NCBI RefSeq assembly: GCF_002563895.1
Contig: NZ_PDJB01000001.1
Location: forward strand, 4,323,501 to 4,387,500
Direction: 5' to 3'
DNA: 64,000 nt
DNA from: Pseudomonas lurida
GTDB lineage: Bacteria > Pseudomonadota > Gammaproteobacteria > Pseudomonadales > Pseudomonadaceae
The notes under the pieces were generated by a model that was given only the letters and a program-made list of their open reading frames with translations, ran no database searches and was not told the DNA's origin. Each line of letters begins with the position of its first letter. The stretch's first letter is position 1. Shown piece after piece: positions 33,906 through 42,633 of this stretch. The translations under genes and the position numbers were made by a program.

Positions 33906-35055
33906 TAAACTCTGCATCGCGGGTGCCGGTTCAGGCAAAACTCACAAGGTCATTACCGAATCAATCGCCGAAATCGAGCGCGGGGGAAAGGTTCTGGTGG
34001 TGACCTATACGACCAGTAATCAGCAGGAACTGAGACGTCGATTTTTGGAGGTCTTTGGTACGCACAGTGATCGGTTCGTGGTCAAAGGTCTGTTCTCTTT
34101 TTACTTGGAAGACATGGTGAGGCCGTATCAGCAGGCATTGTTCCAGCGACGGATCGATGGCATCTGCTTCAACCAGCGCAATCCTCATATGAGACCAGAT
34201 TCAACGTTTATGCTGCCGGGGCGCACCGAGCAGCTGGACGATAAGAGCTACAACCCAAAACACTTCCTGACTCCATGCGAGACCAAGGCTCACACCGGCT
34301 TTCTCGCAAAACTGGCGAGCCGGATCATGAAGGCCACGAAAAACTCTGCTGCAGTACGACTAGGGGAGATTTATACCCAGTTGTTCTTTGATGAGGTTCA
34401 AGATCTGGTTGGGTGGGACTATGAGGTGCTCAAGGGGCTGAGCAAAGTGATGCCGATCCCCATCACGTGTGTGGGAGATTTCCGGCAGACGGTGTACGAG
34501 ACGACGTTTGGCCAAAAAGCACCTAAAACGGCCGCTGAGAAGGTCGCAGCTTTTAAGTCTATGGGTTTTGTGGAGGAGGCATTGGTGCTCAACCGTCGTT
34601 GCATTCAGCCGATTTGTGACGTCGCTGACGCAGTACACAAGGGCGCTTATGAGGCGACGGAGTCGGCGGTGAAAGAGGCCCCACCTGAGTTTGCCCATCA
34701 CCTCGGCACCTTCATCGTCAGGGAGTCGGACGTCGCCGAATACATCAAGGTGTTCGACCCTATGGTGTTGCGCTGGAGTGTAACGTCCGGGACGAAGCTT
34801 CTTCCTGTCCAGGCGCGATGCTACAACTTTGGAGGGAGCAAAGGTCTAGGTTTTGAACGGGTGTTGGTGCTTCCCGCGGAAAGCCAACTGCATTTCGTCT
34901 TAGACGGCCAAAAGCCGTTTCCAGCGAAGGACGAAACAGCTCAAAACAAGCTGTACGTCGCCATCACGCGCGCGCGATACAGTTTGGGATTCATCGTGCC
35001 AGACAAGAAGGCCGCTGGCTTACGGTTCCCGAGCTGGGAAAAAGCTCCTGCTTGA
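33898..35055 (+). CDS. UvrD-like superfamily 1 helicase, GajB-like
   Basis: 385-aa SF1 helicase partner of the OLD protein. Motif I IAGAGSGKTHK at residues 7-17, motif Ia VVTYTTSNQQELRRRF, motif II FFDEVQDLVGWD near 162-173, motif III TCVGDFRQTVYE, motif V GSKGLGFERVLVLP near 325 and motif VI LYVAITRARYSL near 360. The start is TTG 33898, inside the last codons of the OLD gene, so translation is coupled. Known GajB proteins are about 490 aa, so this one is about 100 residues shorter, chiefly in the insert domains; all core motifs remain. Probably a Gabija-like variant. Confidence 0.85.
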   Translation: MPNKLCIAGAGSGKTHKVITESIAEIERGGKVLVVTYTTSNQQELRRRFLEVFGTHSDRFVVKGLFSFYLEDMVRPYQQALFQRRIDGICFNQRNPHMRPDSTFMLPGRTEQLDDKSYNPKHFLTPCETKAHTGFLAKLASRIMKATKNSAAVRLGEIYTQLFFDEVQDLVGWDYEVLKGLSKVMPIPITCVGDFRQTVYETTFGQKAPKTAAEKVAAFKSMGFVEEALVLNRRCIQPICDVADAVHKGAYEATESAVKEAPPEFAHHLGTFIVRESDVAEYIKVFDPMVLRWSVTSGTKLLPVQARCYNFGGSKGLGFERVLVLPAESQLHFVLDGQKPFPAKDETAQNKLYVAITRARYSLGFIVPDKKAAGLRFPSWEKAPA

Positions 35056-35286
35056 AGGAAGTTTGTGACTTCACGCAGTGATGGCTTCAAATGGATAACG
35101 TTTCTGATTAGCGCCTCAATTTTGGGTAGTGCTCATGTACTACCTGAGGAATAGGGGCATCAGATCTGCACTTTCCCCAAGAATCCGCGAACGTTTGCCC
35201 GTCCGCTTTTGGCCGATTGCGACCCTTTGTAAAGAGTAGCAATCGGGTCGAAGGCGGAAATTGCTTAAAGCCAAATGTTGGGTTTT

Positions 35287-35682
35287 TTATACGACGTCTT
35301 CAGAAGGTGTATGGTCGTTCGATCTCATCATCAAACTCTGAAGGCGATGCGGCAAAATCCCCACTCGGCTAGCCTGCACCTTCATCGCACTGCGCTCCTC
35401 GCCATTGTCGTCCTCCCACTGATCCATAAGCATGCGACCTATCACCAGCACCCGCATGCTTTTACTGAAAAGCTCCGAGTAGCGCTCGGCGTCTTTGTGC
35501 CAAAGTTCCACGTTGGCCCAAAAACCGCCGCGATCCTCATACTCTCCGTCACCTTTAGGCACCGGGTTATCAAAGTAGACGTTGAGCTTGAGCAACCGCC
35601 GGGGCTCTTTGTTGCCATTCGCAAACTCCCTGAACTCGGGCTTCGTGCCGATGTTCCCTTCCCCCCAAAACTTGGTGGACAT
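35287..35682 (-). CDS. ssb: ICE single-stranded DNA-binding protein
   Basis: 131-aa SSB-like OB-fold protein of ICE maintenance modules. I chose ATG 35682 (MSTKFWGEGNIGTKPEF...), which has GGAGG 7 bases upstream; an ATG two codons earlier is too close to that site. Core: RRLLKLNVYFDNPVPK, GGFWANVELWH, and RVLVIGRMLMDQWED. It lacks the Gly/Pro-rich acidic tail of chromosomal SSB, as usual for this subfamily. Last gene of the 37035-35287 transcription unit; usually topB follows in such ICEs, but here it is replaced by the helicase gene in convergent orientation. Confidence 0.85.
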   Translation of the reverse strand: MSTKFWGEGNIGTKPEFREFANGNKEPRRLLKLNVYFDNPVPKGDGEYEDRGGFWANVELWHKDAERYSELFSKSMRVLVIGRMLMDQWEDDNGEERSAMKVQASRVGILPHRLQSLMMRSNDHTPSEDVV

Positions 35683-35684
35683 GG

Positions 35685-36272
35685 TCATACCTCCGCTGTA
35701 TTGCTTGTGAGCTGCTGAGAAACTCGCTGCTGATAAATTTGTTCGGCAACTCGAATCTTGGAAGCACACAGAAATGCCTGTCGGCTGATGCTGTGCATTA
35801 AGCTGATCTGCATGTTGAGCGTGATGCGCTGAAGCTCCATGGCGTATAGATCCGAAACCAGGTTGATCGGCGTCCTGTCATTGCGTAACAAGTCAGCCCA
35901 TAGGTCGACTCCCATCCTGCTGCGATCCATTCGGCTCCATCGCAGAAATACCGTGCCCGCCCCAGTCGACTGTCGCGTCATACGGATTGGGAGCAACGTG
36001 AATGGATAACGATCGGCCTGAGCCAGCACCTCACCGGTAGCTAACAGAACCAAACTGTTCATGAGCTGGCTGCACACGTCACCAAATTGCATGAGCTCCC
36101 CCTTACCCTTAAAAGGCTTTAAAAGCCCTTTAAGGAAGGCCGCATGTTCTATCGCTGAGAAGGCACTCTGTTGCAGCGGCTGGAAGGCAACGTGTTTCTC
36201 ATCGACTGTCGATTCGGCCGCAGTGACAGCGCTGAGGGCATCTTCGGAATGAACCATCGACTCATCCTCCAA
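35685..36272 (-). CDS. DUF3158 family ICE protein
   Basis: 195 aa. It has FLKGLLKPFKGKGELMQFGD, then YPFTLLPIRMTRQSTGAGTV and FLRWSRMDRSRMGVDLW, which are characteristic of DUF3158 in PFGI-1-type elements. The start overlaps the end of the TIGR03761 gene by 11 bases, and the stop is 2 bases before the ssb start, so it is a tight operon. Function unknown; conserved position suggests a role in element replication. Confidence 0.8.
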   Translation of the reverse strand: MEDESMVHSEDALSAVTAAESTVDEKHVAFQPLQQSAFSAIEHAAFLKGLLKPFKGKGELMQFGDVCSQLMNSLVLLATGEVLAQADRYPFTLLPIRMTRQSTGAGTVFLRWSRMDRSRMGVDLWADLLRNDRTPINLVSDLYAMELQRITLNMQISLMHSISRQAFLCASKIRVAEQIYQQRVSQQLTSNTAEV

Positions 36273-37035
36273 CCGCTTCTGTTGGCACTATGGTTTCCAC
36301 TGGAGCCATGCTGACCGGGCTATCTGGATCGTCATCTGGATCATCGCCCTGCCCCTCTTCTCGTGGTCGACGCTGGTATATCGGAGGCGCAAACTCGCAA
36401 CGGCGTATCCCTTCCAGGACGTCCTGTGGCAGCTCTCCATACCTCTCCCGAGCCTCCCGGGCGACCGCATTGTTCGTCACAAAGTCATCACGCGTGGCGC
36501 CCGAGACTTTGTATTGTTGGGCCAACCCAAAGAGACTACGCAGCACGTAACCCCCCGCGTTGATCCAGATCTCCATGTCGCGCCGGCCCATCAACGCTGT
36601 GTGATGGGCCAGCAGCAGCCGACGAACTATGTCGTCATAAGCGATGAGCAGGTACACAGCCAAAAAGCCAAGCGGAGAGTTGATGTAGACCGGAAGCGTG
36701 ACAGGATGAACGTTTAGGTTCTCACCGACACTTAACGCTTCAGGCAGGCTGTTAATAGACTGGTCCAACCGAGCTGTTATTTCTGCCAATTCAGACTTTG
36801 AAGACTCAAGCTTCTCGTGAATTCGGATCAGCCAGAAATCTGCATAGGGGTCGTCCTGCTCTGCTGCCCGCTTCATTCTGTTCACCAAGCTGACAAAGCC
36901 ACTCAAACCAATAATGCCGTTTTTGCCATTCCCAGCAGGTCTGCCATGCCAAACACGGGCTGCATGATGGGTGTGAAGAGTGAGCTTCATGGCGCTGCGC
37001 AGCGGGCCAAGATTTAGTTGAACAAGGTCTGACAT
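36262..37035 (-). CDS. TIGR03761 (PFL_4669-type) ICE protein
   Basis: 257 aa from ATG 37035, which has AGGAG about 8 bases upstream (the in-frame start at 37050 lacks one). Family features: LTLHTHHAARVWHGRPAG, GIIGLSGFVSLVNRMKRAAE, DPYADFWLIRIHEKL and INAGGYVLRSLFGLAQQYK, followed by a disordered acidic/proline tail. It is a standard member of the parA-ssb half of these ICEs. First gene of the three-gene unit with DUF3158 and ssb, preceded by three palindromes (37175-37262) that probably control it. Confidence 0.84.
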   Translation of the reverse strand: MSDLVQLNLGPLRSAMKLTLHTHHAARVWHGRPAGNGKNGIIGLSGFVSLVNRMKRAAEQDDPYADFWLIRIHEKLESSKSELAEITARLDQSINSLPEALSVGENLNVHPVTLPVYINSPLGFLAVYLLIAYDDIVRRLLLAHHTALMGRRDMEIWINAGGYVLRSLFGLAQQYKVSGATRDDFVTNNAVAREARERYGELPQDVLEGIRRCEFAPPIYQRRPREEGQGDDPDDDPDSPVSMAPVETIVPTEAVGG

Positions 37036-37174
37036 GGATTGCTCCTGCAAGTAGATGTCACTGCATCAGTGTTGCGAGGAAGGAGAACGTCGTCAGTCCG
37101 GAAACAGAATCGTAGGGAGGGTGTTTTGAAACAACCTCCCAAGTTCGGGGATGCTCCAACGAGCTCAGTGAGCC

Positions 37175-37262
37175 GATTCCACTGGAATCACAGTAGCGGT
37201 CTGCCAGCATGATTCCAGTGGAATCAACATGCTGTTCTGCCGAGGGTGATTCCACTGGAATC
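37175..37262. promoter_or_regulatory. Three 15-bp palindromes upstream of the TIGR03761-DUF3158-ssb operon
   Basis: GATTCCACTGGAATC at 37175-37189, GATTCCAGTGGAATC at 37211-37225 and GATTCCACTGGAATC again at 37248-37262. Each is a GATTCC/GGAATC inverted repeat with a 3-base centre; starts are 36 and 37 bp apart. They fill the gap between the replication gene and the next operon. Likely operators or centromere-like sites for an element-encoded DNA-binding protein. Confidence 0.85.
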
Positions 37263-37273
37263 ACTCCACTCAA

Positions 37274-38626
37274 CTAGGGTCTTGGTCCAGACTTCAACAA
37301 CGCCATGATCGCGCTCATACCTTCACGCCCCGCGACAAGGCTCTCAGGCGTCGGTTTGTCGCGCTGCATCAAGTTGTCAGACAGGCGCGGTACTCGAGCC
37401 GCCACGGCTGTCCCTGGGCCGCTGCGAGCATTGGAAAGTGCATTACCGCCCCCGTTGTCACTGGCTTGGTTGAACTCACCGCGTTGAGCCTTCTGGATCA
37501 TGCCGAATAGGTATCCCGCAGGGTTGCGCACTTCCGCACTGGCGCACCGTGAAACCCACTGATCCAGTACATTTTGCTGCAACTCAGGGTGAACTGTTCC
37601 AAGCGCTACCATGACGTTCCGTCGCTGCTCCGAGGCGAGCAGAAGGAACTGCTCGGGCAATCGCAGATCCTCTCGCGCCCGCAGTACTGTGTTTTTACAA
37701 ACATTTGTCTGAGTACTAGTACTAGGGGAGTTCGGATTCCGAACTGGGCTCACGACGCAAGCTTTTCGGCTGAGTTCGGAATCCGAACTCCGACCGGTAT
37801 GATTCCGAACTGGGGCCCTCTCACTGAGTTCGGATTCGTTTCCAATGAGTACGGACCCCAAATTACTGAGTTCGGATTCACTTGACCCACCTTGAGCAAC
37901 TGTAGTGTTGGTCCACCCCTGCCCTACCATTCGCTGCTGCAGCTTCTCAAGATGTGAAGGCAAGGCGTTCTCTCGAAGGTAGGGGTCAGCAGCAAGCTCC
38001 TCAAAGACATTGGCAGCAACGTCGCGGATCGACTTGTTTGAGTGGCCTACGCATTCCCCTATCAACTCCAGGTAACCACTGTCCAACAAGACTGCTTCAG
38101 CAATGCTCACTGGCTCATCGTGTAGGAGGTAGATATTGCCCTTCATTTGTCCGGTGGACTCATCGCGCACTCGTCCTCCAAGACTGAGCCAGCGAGTCAT
38201 TCGCAAGGCCGTCAGGGCTTTGGCCACGGTTTCTCTGGATGCCAATTTGAAGGGTGTGGATGCCAAATAGGGACGTAATTGCTCGTAAGTGGGGAAGGAC
38301 GTCAGGCCATCATCATTGAGCAGCAAGCGAAAGACCTGCCAGGCATTACGCTCCAACGGCGTAAGGCGGCTATCCAGCAACAGCCTCCTTGGCACTGCCT
38401 CGTGTGGATTACCGGTGAAGATAATCCCAGTTCTCTCCGTATCCAGAATAGGCGTGAGTGGCCGCGTCGACGGTCTCTCACTTTTCGACGTCGCATGCTT
38501 ATCAGCTCGGGTCTCGCTGAGTGCCGCGCTGGCCGAGTCGAGCAAAGCATTTAGCGCATCAAGGTTCCCTGAGTTGAACCGGGAGTTGCCGCCTCCTCCC
38601 ATCACACCAAATCCTGCGCAATCCAA
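37274..38626 (-). CDS. ICE/pathogenicity-island replication protein (STY4528-like)
   Basis: 450 aa. The N-terminal part has IIFTGNPHEAVPRRLLLDSR, LTPLERNAWQVFRLLL and SRETVAKALTALRMTRWLSL, a winged-helix arrangement typical of the STY4528 replication protein group. There is a low-complexity middle (SSESELSN, NESELSER, SSDSELSR) that is encoded by iteron-like DNA repeats, and a C-terminal part with NPAGYLFGMIQKAQRGEFNQ as in other initiator-like proteins. The 25-base overlap with the DUF2857 gene implies coupling. It probably starts autonomous replication of the excised element. Confidence 0.8.
   Translation of the reverse strand: MDCAGFGVMGGGGNSRFNSGNLDALNALLDSASAALSETRADKHATSKSERPSTRPLTPILDTERTGIIFTGNPHEAVPRRLLLDSRLTPLERNAWQVFRLLLNDDGLTSFPTYEQLRPYLASTPFKLASRETVAKALTALRMTRWLSLGGRVRDESTGQMKGNIYLLHDEPVSIAEAVLLDSGYLELIGECVGHSNKSIRDVAANVFEELAADPYLRENALPSHLEKLQQRMVGQGWTNTTVAQGGSSESELSNLGSVLIGNESELSERAPVRNHTGRSSDSELSRKACVVSPVRNPNSPSTSTQTNVCKNTVLRAREDLRLPEQFLLLASEQRRNVMVALGTVHPELQQNVLDQWVSRCASAEVRNPAGYLFGMIQKAQRGEFNQASDNGGGNALSNARSGPGTAVAARVPRLSDNLMQRDKPTPESLVAGREGMSAIMALLKSGPRP
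37728..37879. repeat. Iteron-like repeats inside the replication gene (candidate origin)
   Basis: The motif GAGTTCGGATTC recurs at 37728, 37772, 37826 and 37868, with a weaker copy at 37847 and an inverted half at 37801-37811. The copy at 37772-37790 is a perfect odd palindrome (GAGTTCGGA-A-TCCGAACTC) and 37728-37745 is nearly one. The last three starts are exactly 21 bp apart. This is the look of initiator-binding iterons and would place an origin within the rep gene. Confidence 0.75.
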
Positions 38627-39189
38627 CTCTGAATGGCGCTCCAGATGATCGCGAGATTCAGACTACGCTCACGCTCAGCCATCAACATTGCTACATCAAG
38701 AATAGATCGAGGATCTCCTAGGTTGGTGCCCAGCTCTTTGGTAAGGCTGACCCAATGTTTCCAAAGAATTGCCTCATCCTCAGGACCAACTTGAGGCCAT
38801 CGCCCCCTACGATGTGGTACGCCCAGAATCTCCCGCCTAATGGCTGACTCCTTGGGCGGAAGTCCGAAGAGCTCAAGTATCATTGGAGAACTTGCCCCAA
38901 GCGATATCGCACGGTTTATGAGTTCATCTTCGTCAGTGTTTTTTGCATGTGCCAATACTCGTCTCACTGCCACTCCATCCACCACGACTTTGAACCAAGG
39001 TACAGGTGAGTTGACCAGTGCCCCCATGCAGAGGGGATCAATGAGTGTCTTTAGGTCGTTTTCCTCAAAACCCATGGCCAGACAGCTGCGCAATTGGCCA
39101 TTTTTGAGGTTGTTCAGAATCTGAAAGGCGACTGCCAGATTTAAGGGATGCACAGAAACCTCCACCACTCCGTGGTTATTGGATGACAT
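38602..39189 (-). CDS. DUF2857 (STY4527-like) ICE protein
   Basis: 195 aa from ATG 39189 (MSSNNHGVVEVSVHPLNLAV...), which overlaps the parB end by 14 bases; longer in-frame starts lie within parB. It has FQILNNLKNGQLRSCLAMGF, VVVDGVAVRRVLAHAKN, LINRAISLGASSPMILELFG and EILGVPHRRGRWPQ, all characteristic of the DUF2857 group found between parB and the replication gene in these elements. A helix-turn-helix-like part near residues 105-140 suggests DNA binding. Function not established. Confidence 0.78.
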   Translation of the reverse strand: MSSNNHGVVEVSVHPLNLAVAFQILNNLKNGQLRSCLAMGFEENDLKTLIDPLCMGALVNSPVPWFKVVVDGVAVRRVLAHAKNTDEDELINRAISLGASSPMILELFGLPPKESAIRREILGVPHRRGRWPQVGPEDEAILWKHWVSLTKELGTNLGDPRSILDVAMLMAERERSLNLAIIWSAIQSWIAQDLV

Positions 39190-40906
39190 CGCAAAAAGAT
39201 TGCTTGGATTCCAACTCAATGAGCCGACGCCCCAGGCGTATGACTCTGAATAGCTTGACCAGGGCAACATCACTCAGCCGACCATCTAGAGAGGCCGCTT
39301 GGTCTTTCAACGGGGAACCTCCGAGCAGGAGTTGCCCCAACTCGGCGAGAAATCGATAACTGTCCATCTCAGGCAGCGCCGGATCTACTGCTTCCTCCCG
39401 AAGCAGACTCAAAGCCGGAGCGAAACGGCCACTCAACCCATCCAGAAGATTTAGGACCGTGTAAGCCTCGTGGCTGAGCGTCATGGGAGTTTTTGAAAAG
39501 AGATCGTTGCCCCAATCAGTAGGTCGAGAGCATAGAAAACCAATGCCCCAATCGCTCTGGTTGACGTATTCATGAGGAAGCGACACTTCAGTTGCTACGT
39601 CCTGTACCAGGCCGAAAATGGCCTGACGCAACGAATCAGGCGAATCGACAGCACGCTCGATGTACCAAAGGTCAGCAACCGGATGTAGCCCTCCCGCCTG
39701 GATGGGAATGGACTGAAGACAAGAGTCCTCGAAAAGTGGAATCGCTTCACCAGTCGCTTGCGCCAACTGATGCTTAATAGCCTGAGTCCGCGTCGTGACA
39801 CCAGCGATAGCTGAAAGCCTATTGGACGCCATACGCGCTTGTTGCTCATCCTCATGAAGCACGTACACCGGCTCATCCGCCTGTGCAAATTCATCAGGTA
39901 CGTTTTGCCGCAGCCTTTTGCTGACTGGTACTTGCAGAGGCCGCTGAGTAGGAGGAACAACGGCATCTATCTTAAGACTCAGGTCGCGGCCGGAGACAGC
40001 AGGTTCAGACCGTTCAACTGGATATGAACGATCGGGCTCAAGCACATCCAGCTTTAAACTGTTGTAGTCCTGCCCCAACAGCTGCCCCATTTTGTGGAGC
40101 AGTTCATCCTGGAAGCGCTCGTAGTTAAACTCGCCCTGGTCGAATAGAGAAAGCACCTCTTGGAACAGAAGCTCGTGTTCAATTTCTTGAGGCGTTGCCC
40201 CAGCATGTTTAAGCCAAGCCTTCTCGCTCGAGCGGCGCAAACTCGTTAGTTTTTCGATCTGAGGTTTACCGAGTCCGGCATATAAAGCGTTTGGAATCGC
40301 CGGCAAAAGATAACGCACCGCATCCTGCATTTTGCTGACATGAGGCTGGGAGATTGGGTAACCATCCTGCTTCAGAAGCTTCGCCAACTCTCTTTGGGAG
40401 ATCGGTGTATCGACCTCAAGTTGGTAAAACTCTCGCGCACGCTCTACTCCTAGAGCTCGCTCGATGAAGGTCAACTCACCATGGAGATCGCTTTCCGCTA
40501 AGTGCCCTGTGAGAGCAACGATTTCGCCACGACTAGGCCAAGGCCTAAACAAGCAGTGAAAGCGAAAGAAGCGTTCTTCTCCGGTTTCCCGCCATAACTC
40601 GTTGAGAATGGCTAGGCGCGTGTTGCCGCCATTGCGAATGATAAAATGCTCGTCCCCCACTCGACGAGTGACGGGAGGCGGTGCGTCCAAGCCTCGACTT
40701 TGGATTGAGGCAAGAAGGTCATCGTATCGAGGGTTTCGGTTCAACCTGGGATTGTGGTCATAAGGCTTGAGCTGGTCCAACGTCAGGACCATTGGAGTAT
40801 CGACGATTGGATCAGACAGACGACCTACCGTGGGTGCGCTGTTCGTAAAAGCACCCTGTAGCAGCTTCCCTTTGATCTGATCCGTCGACATGGGCTTGGC
40901 GGCCAT
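39176..40906 (-). CDS. parB: ICE ParB-family partition/nuclease-like protein
   Basis: 576-aa ParB of the ICE type (TIGR03764-like). GGAGG stands 7 bases before the ATG. The ParB/Srx domain follows the N-terminus: LTLDQLKPYDHNPRLNRNPR, YDDLLASIQSRGLDAPPPVT and FIIRNGGNTRLAILNELW. Next comes the helix-turn-helix (SQRELAKLLKQDGYPISQPH) and a long C-terminal region of about 300 residues not seen in chromosomal ParB. It is encoded with parA and dnaB on the same strand. Probable centromere binder stabilising the element when excised. Confidence 0.87.
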   Translation of the reverse strand: MAAKPMSTDQIKGKLLQGAFTNSAPTVGRLSDPIVDTPMVLTLDQLKPYDHNPRLNRNPRYDDLLASIQSRGLDAPPPVTRRVGDEHFIIRNGGNTRLAILNELWRETGEERFFRFHCLFRPWPSRGEIVALTGHLAESDLHGELTFIERALGVERAREFYQLEVDTPISQRELAKLLKQDGYPISQPHVSKMQDAVRYLLPAIPNALYAGLGKPQIEKLTSLRRSSEKAWLKHAGATPQEIEHELLFQEVLSLFDQGEFNYERFQDELLHKMGQLLGQDYNSLKLDVLEPDRSYPVERSEPAVSGRDLSLKIDAVVPPTQRPLQVPVSKRLRQNVPDEFAQADEPVYVLHEDEQQARMASNRLSAIAGVTTRTQAIKHQLAQATGEAIPLFEDSCLQSIPIQAGGLHPVADLWYIERAVDSPDSLRQAIFGLVQDVATEVSLPHEYVNQSDWGIGFLCSRPTDWGNDLFSKTPMTLSHEAYTVLNLLDGLSGRFAPALSLLREEAVDPALPEMDSYRFLAELGQLLLGGSPLKDQAASLDGRLSDVALVKLFRVIRLGRRLIELESKQSFCDVIQ

Positions 40907-40933
40907 TAGCTCACCTCCATGATCAGCATGGCG

Positions 40934-41293
40934 TCACTCATGGTTGCTCCCCTCTATGGAGGGTAACTCACGACAGTGTTCGGGCAACTGAACCTGGAGT
41001 ATCTCTACCCCCTTCCACCCATCAGTCCGACAGGCCAATGCATAAAGAAAGTCGCTGCTGTCCAACAGCTCCTTGCTTAGGCGGAACACGACCGTGCAGG
41101 TGTCATCGCAGTTGTCTTCGCTTCCCTGAATCATCAGCGAATCTTCGACGCTGTAACTGCCACACTCAGGGCAGGTATCTATATCGACTTCGCCCTCAGG
41201 CAGAGACTCACCGGCAAATCTGTTAAGCGACACGTGAAGCGGAAATTCTGCACCACAGTCACAGCAGCGTCCTTGTTGGTTGAACACACCCAT
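40934..41293 (-). CDS. Zinc-ribbon hypothetical ICE protein
   Basis: 119-aa protein with two Cys pairs, RCCDCGAEF near residue 9 and DTCPECGSY near 40, forming a likely zinc ribbon, then an acidic Cys-containing loop and VVFRLSKELLDSSDFLYALA. Its ATG overlaps the dnaB stop (TAATG), so it is coupled. Small genes at this place between dnaB and parB are common in the ICE family. Role unknown. Confidence 0.65.
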   Translation of the reverse strand: MGVFNQQGRCCDCGAEFPLHVSLNRFAGESLPEGEVDIDTCPECGSYSVEDSLMIQGSEDNCDDTCTVVFRLSKELLDSSDFLYALACRTDGWKGVEILQVQLPEHCRELPSIEGSNHE

Positions 41294-42633
41294 TACTTTG
41301 CCCTCCGTTGATCCCGGGAGAAGTTTGAAAAGCGTGTCTGCTCAGGCGTGAAAGCGACTCGAACCGTACCGGTAGGTCCATTGCGATGCTTGCCGAAAAT
41401 GAGCTCTGCCACCCCGCAATCATTAGTTTCTGGGTGGTAGACCTCATCGCGGTAGATGAACATGATGACGTCACCGTCCTGCTCAATTGCACCTGACTCT
41501 CGTAGGTCGCCATTGAAAGGGCGCTTATCGGCTCGCTGCTCTACCGACCGGTTGAGTTGAGACAATGCAATAACAGGGCAATTGAATTCCTTGGCGAGAG
41601 CTTTCAAAGACGCGGTGATACCTGCGATCTCAAGGTTGCGATTTTCCTTACCATCCAACCGCATCAATTGGAGGTAGTCGACCATGATCAGCCGAGGCAT
41701 ACCCGAACGCCGCGCCGCTCGCCGCACCTTGGACCTTAGCAAGGACGGGGTAAGACTAGAGGTATCATCAATAACGAGTCGCTCACCGTAATCATTGATG
41801 CGGCCCACCGCCGCAATCACTTTGGGCCAGTCTTCATCACGCAATTGACCACGCATCAAATTCGCCAAGTTGAGCTGGCCCAAGATTGCTATTAAACGAA
41901 ACATCAACGCATGAGCAGGCATCTCCTGACTGTAGATCTGAACCGTATTGGTTGGCTTCTGCTGGAGGGCAGCATCCACCACGCTGAGCGCGAGGCTGGT
42001 TTTACCCATGGAAGGACGTGCCGCGATGACGATCAAATCAGCATCTTGAAAACCACCCGTAACCTGATCCATCGCATCCAGCCCACTGGGGATACCGGTG
42101 ATGCTGTCACCTTCGTTGAAGTGGTAGTCGATCCTTTCTACCACCTCCATTAACGTCTGCTTCACATCAACAAAATCACTCCTCCCCCTGTCCTGCCCCA
42201 GCAAGAAGAGTTTCTGCTCAATGAGCTCCTGAACCTCAGCACTCTTGGCTTGGTTTGAGGAAGCCACGCGGCTGCATTCGTATCCGAGCATGACCAACCG
42301 ACGAAGATGGGAGCGCTCATGAACGATGGCGGCATAGGTCGAGATATTGGCAACCGAAGGAGTGTTCTTGGCTAACTCTCCAAGGTAGCTCAGGCCTCCT
42401 ACTTCATCTGGCTCGTCCAATGACTCGAGGACGGTTACCACATCAATCGGTGAACCGCGCACAGCAAGCTTCTCGATCGCCTGGTAAATCAGACGATGAT
42501 CACGCCTGAAAAAATCGTCCGCGGTAATGACGTCTGCAATGAGGTCCCACGTGGAATTGTCGAGCATCAGGCCACCGAGAACGCCTTGCTCGGCCTCAAC
42601 TGAATGAGGTGGGGCTAAATCAAGCACGCTCAT
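41293..42633 (-). CDS. dnaB: ICE replicative DNA helicase DnaB
   Basis: 446-aa DnaB-family hexameric helicase. The N-terminal domain begins PHSVEAEQGVLGGLMLDNST; the RecA core has Walker A IVIAARPSMGKTSLALSV near residue 205, Walker B LIMVDYLQLM, and CPVIALSQLNRSVEQRADKR with GDLRESGAIEQDGDVIMFIY. Complete and of normal length. ATG overlaps the parA stop by 4 bases. The element thus brings its own helicase, consistent with plasmid-like replication after excision. Confidence 0.94.
   Translation of the reverse strand: MSVLDLAPPHSVEAEQGVLGGLMLDNSTWDLIADVITADDFFRRDHRLIYQAIEKLAVRGSPIDVVTVLESLDEPDEVGGLSYLGELAKNTPSVANISTYAAIVHERSHLRRLVMLGYECSRVASSNQAKSAEVQELIEQKLFLLGQDRGRSDFVDVKQTLMEVVERIDYHFNEGDSITGIPSGLDAMDQVTGGFQDADLIVIAARPSMGKTSLALSVVDAALQQKPTNTVQIYSQEMPAHALMFRLIAILGQLNLANLMRGQLRDEDWPKVIAAVGRINDYGERLVIDDTSSLTPSLLRSKVRRAARRSGMPRLIMVDYLQLMRLDGKENRNLEIAGITASLKALAKEFNCPVIALSQLNRSVEQRADKRPFNGDLRESGAIEQDGDVIMFIYRDEVYHPETNDCGVAELIFGKHRNGPTGTVRVAFTPEQTRFSNFSRDQRRAK

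Noticed and set aside
35125..35150. Hairpin GGTAGT...ACTACC after the helicase gene as a terminator
   Set aside because: The stem is only 6 bp with an 8-base loop and no T-run follows; it may be incidental.
37058..37273. 71-codon - strand frame before the TIGR03761 gene
   Set aside because: It consists mainly of the three palindromes, has no ribosome site and no family resemblance; better explained as an operator region.
37728..37879. CRISPR array
   Set aside because: The repeats are only about 12 bp, in both orientations and unevenly spaced in part, and they lie inside a coding gene. They fit iterons, not CRISPR.
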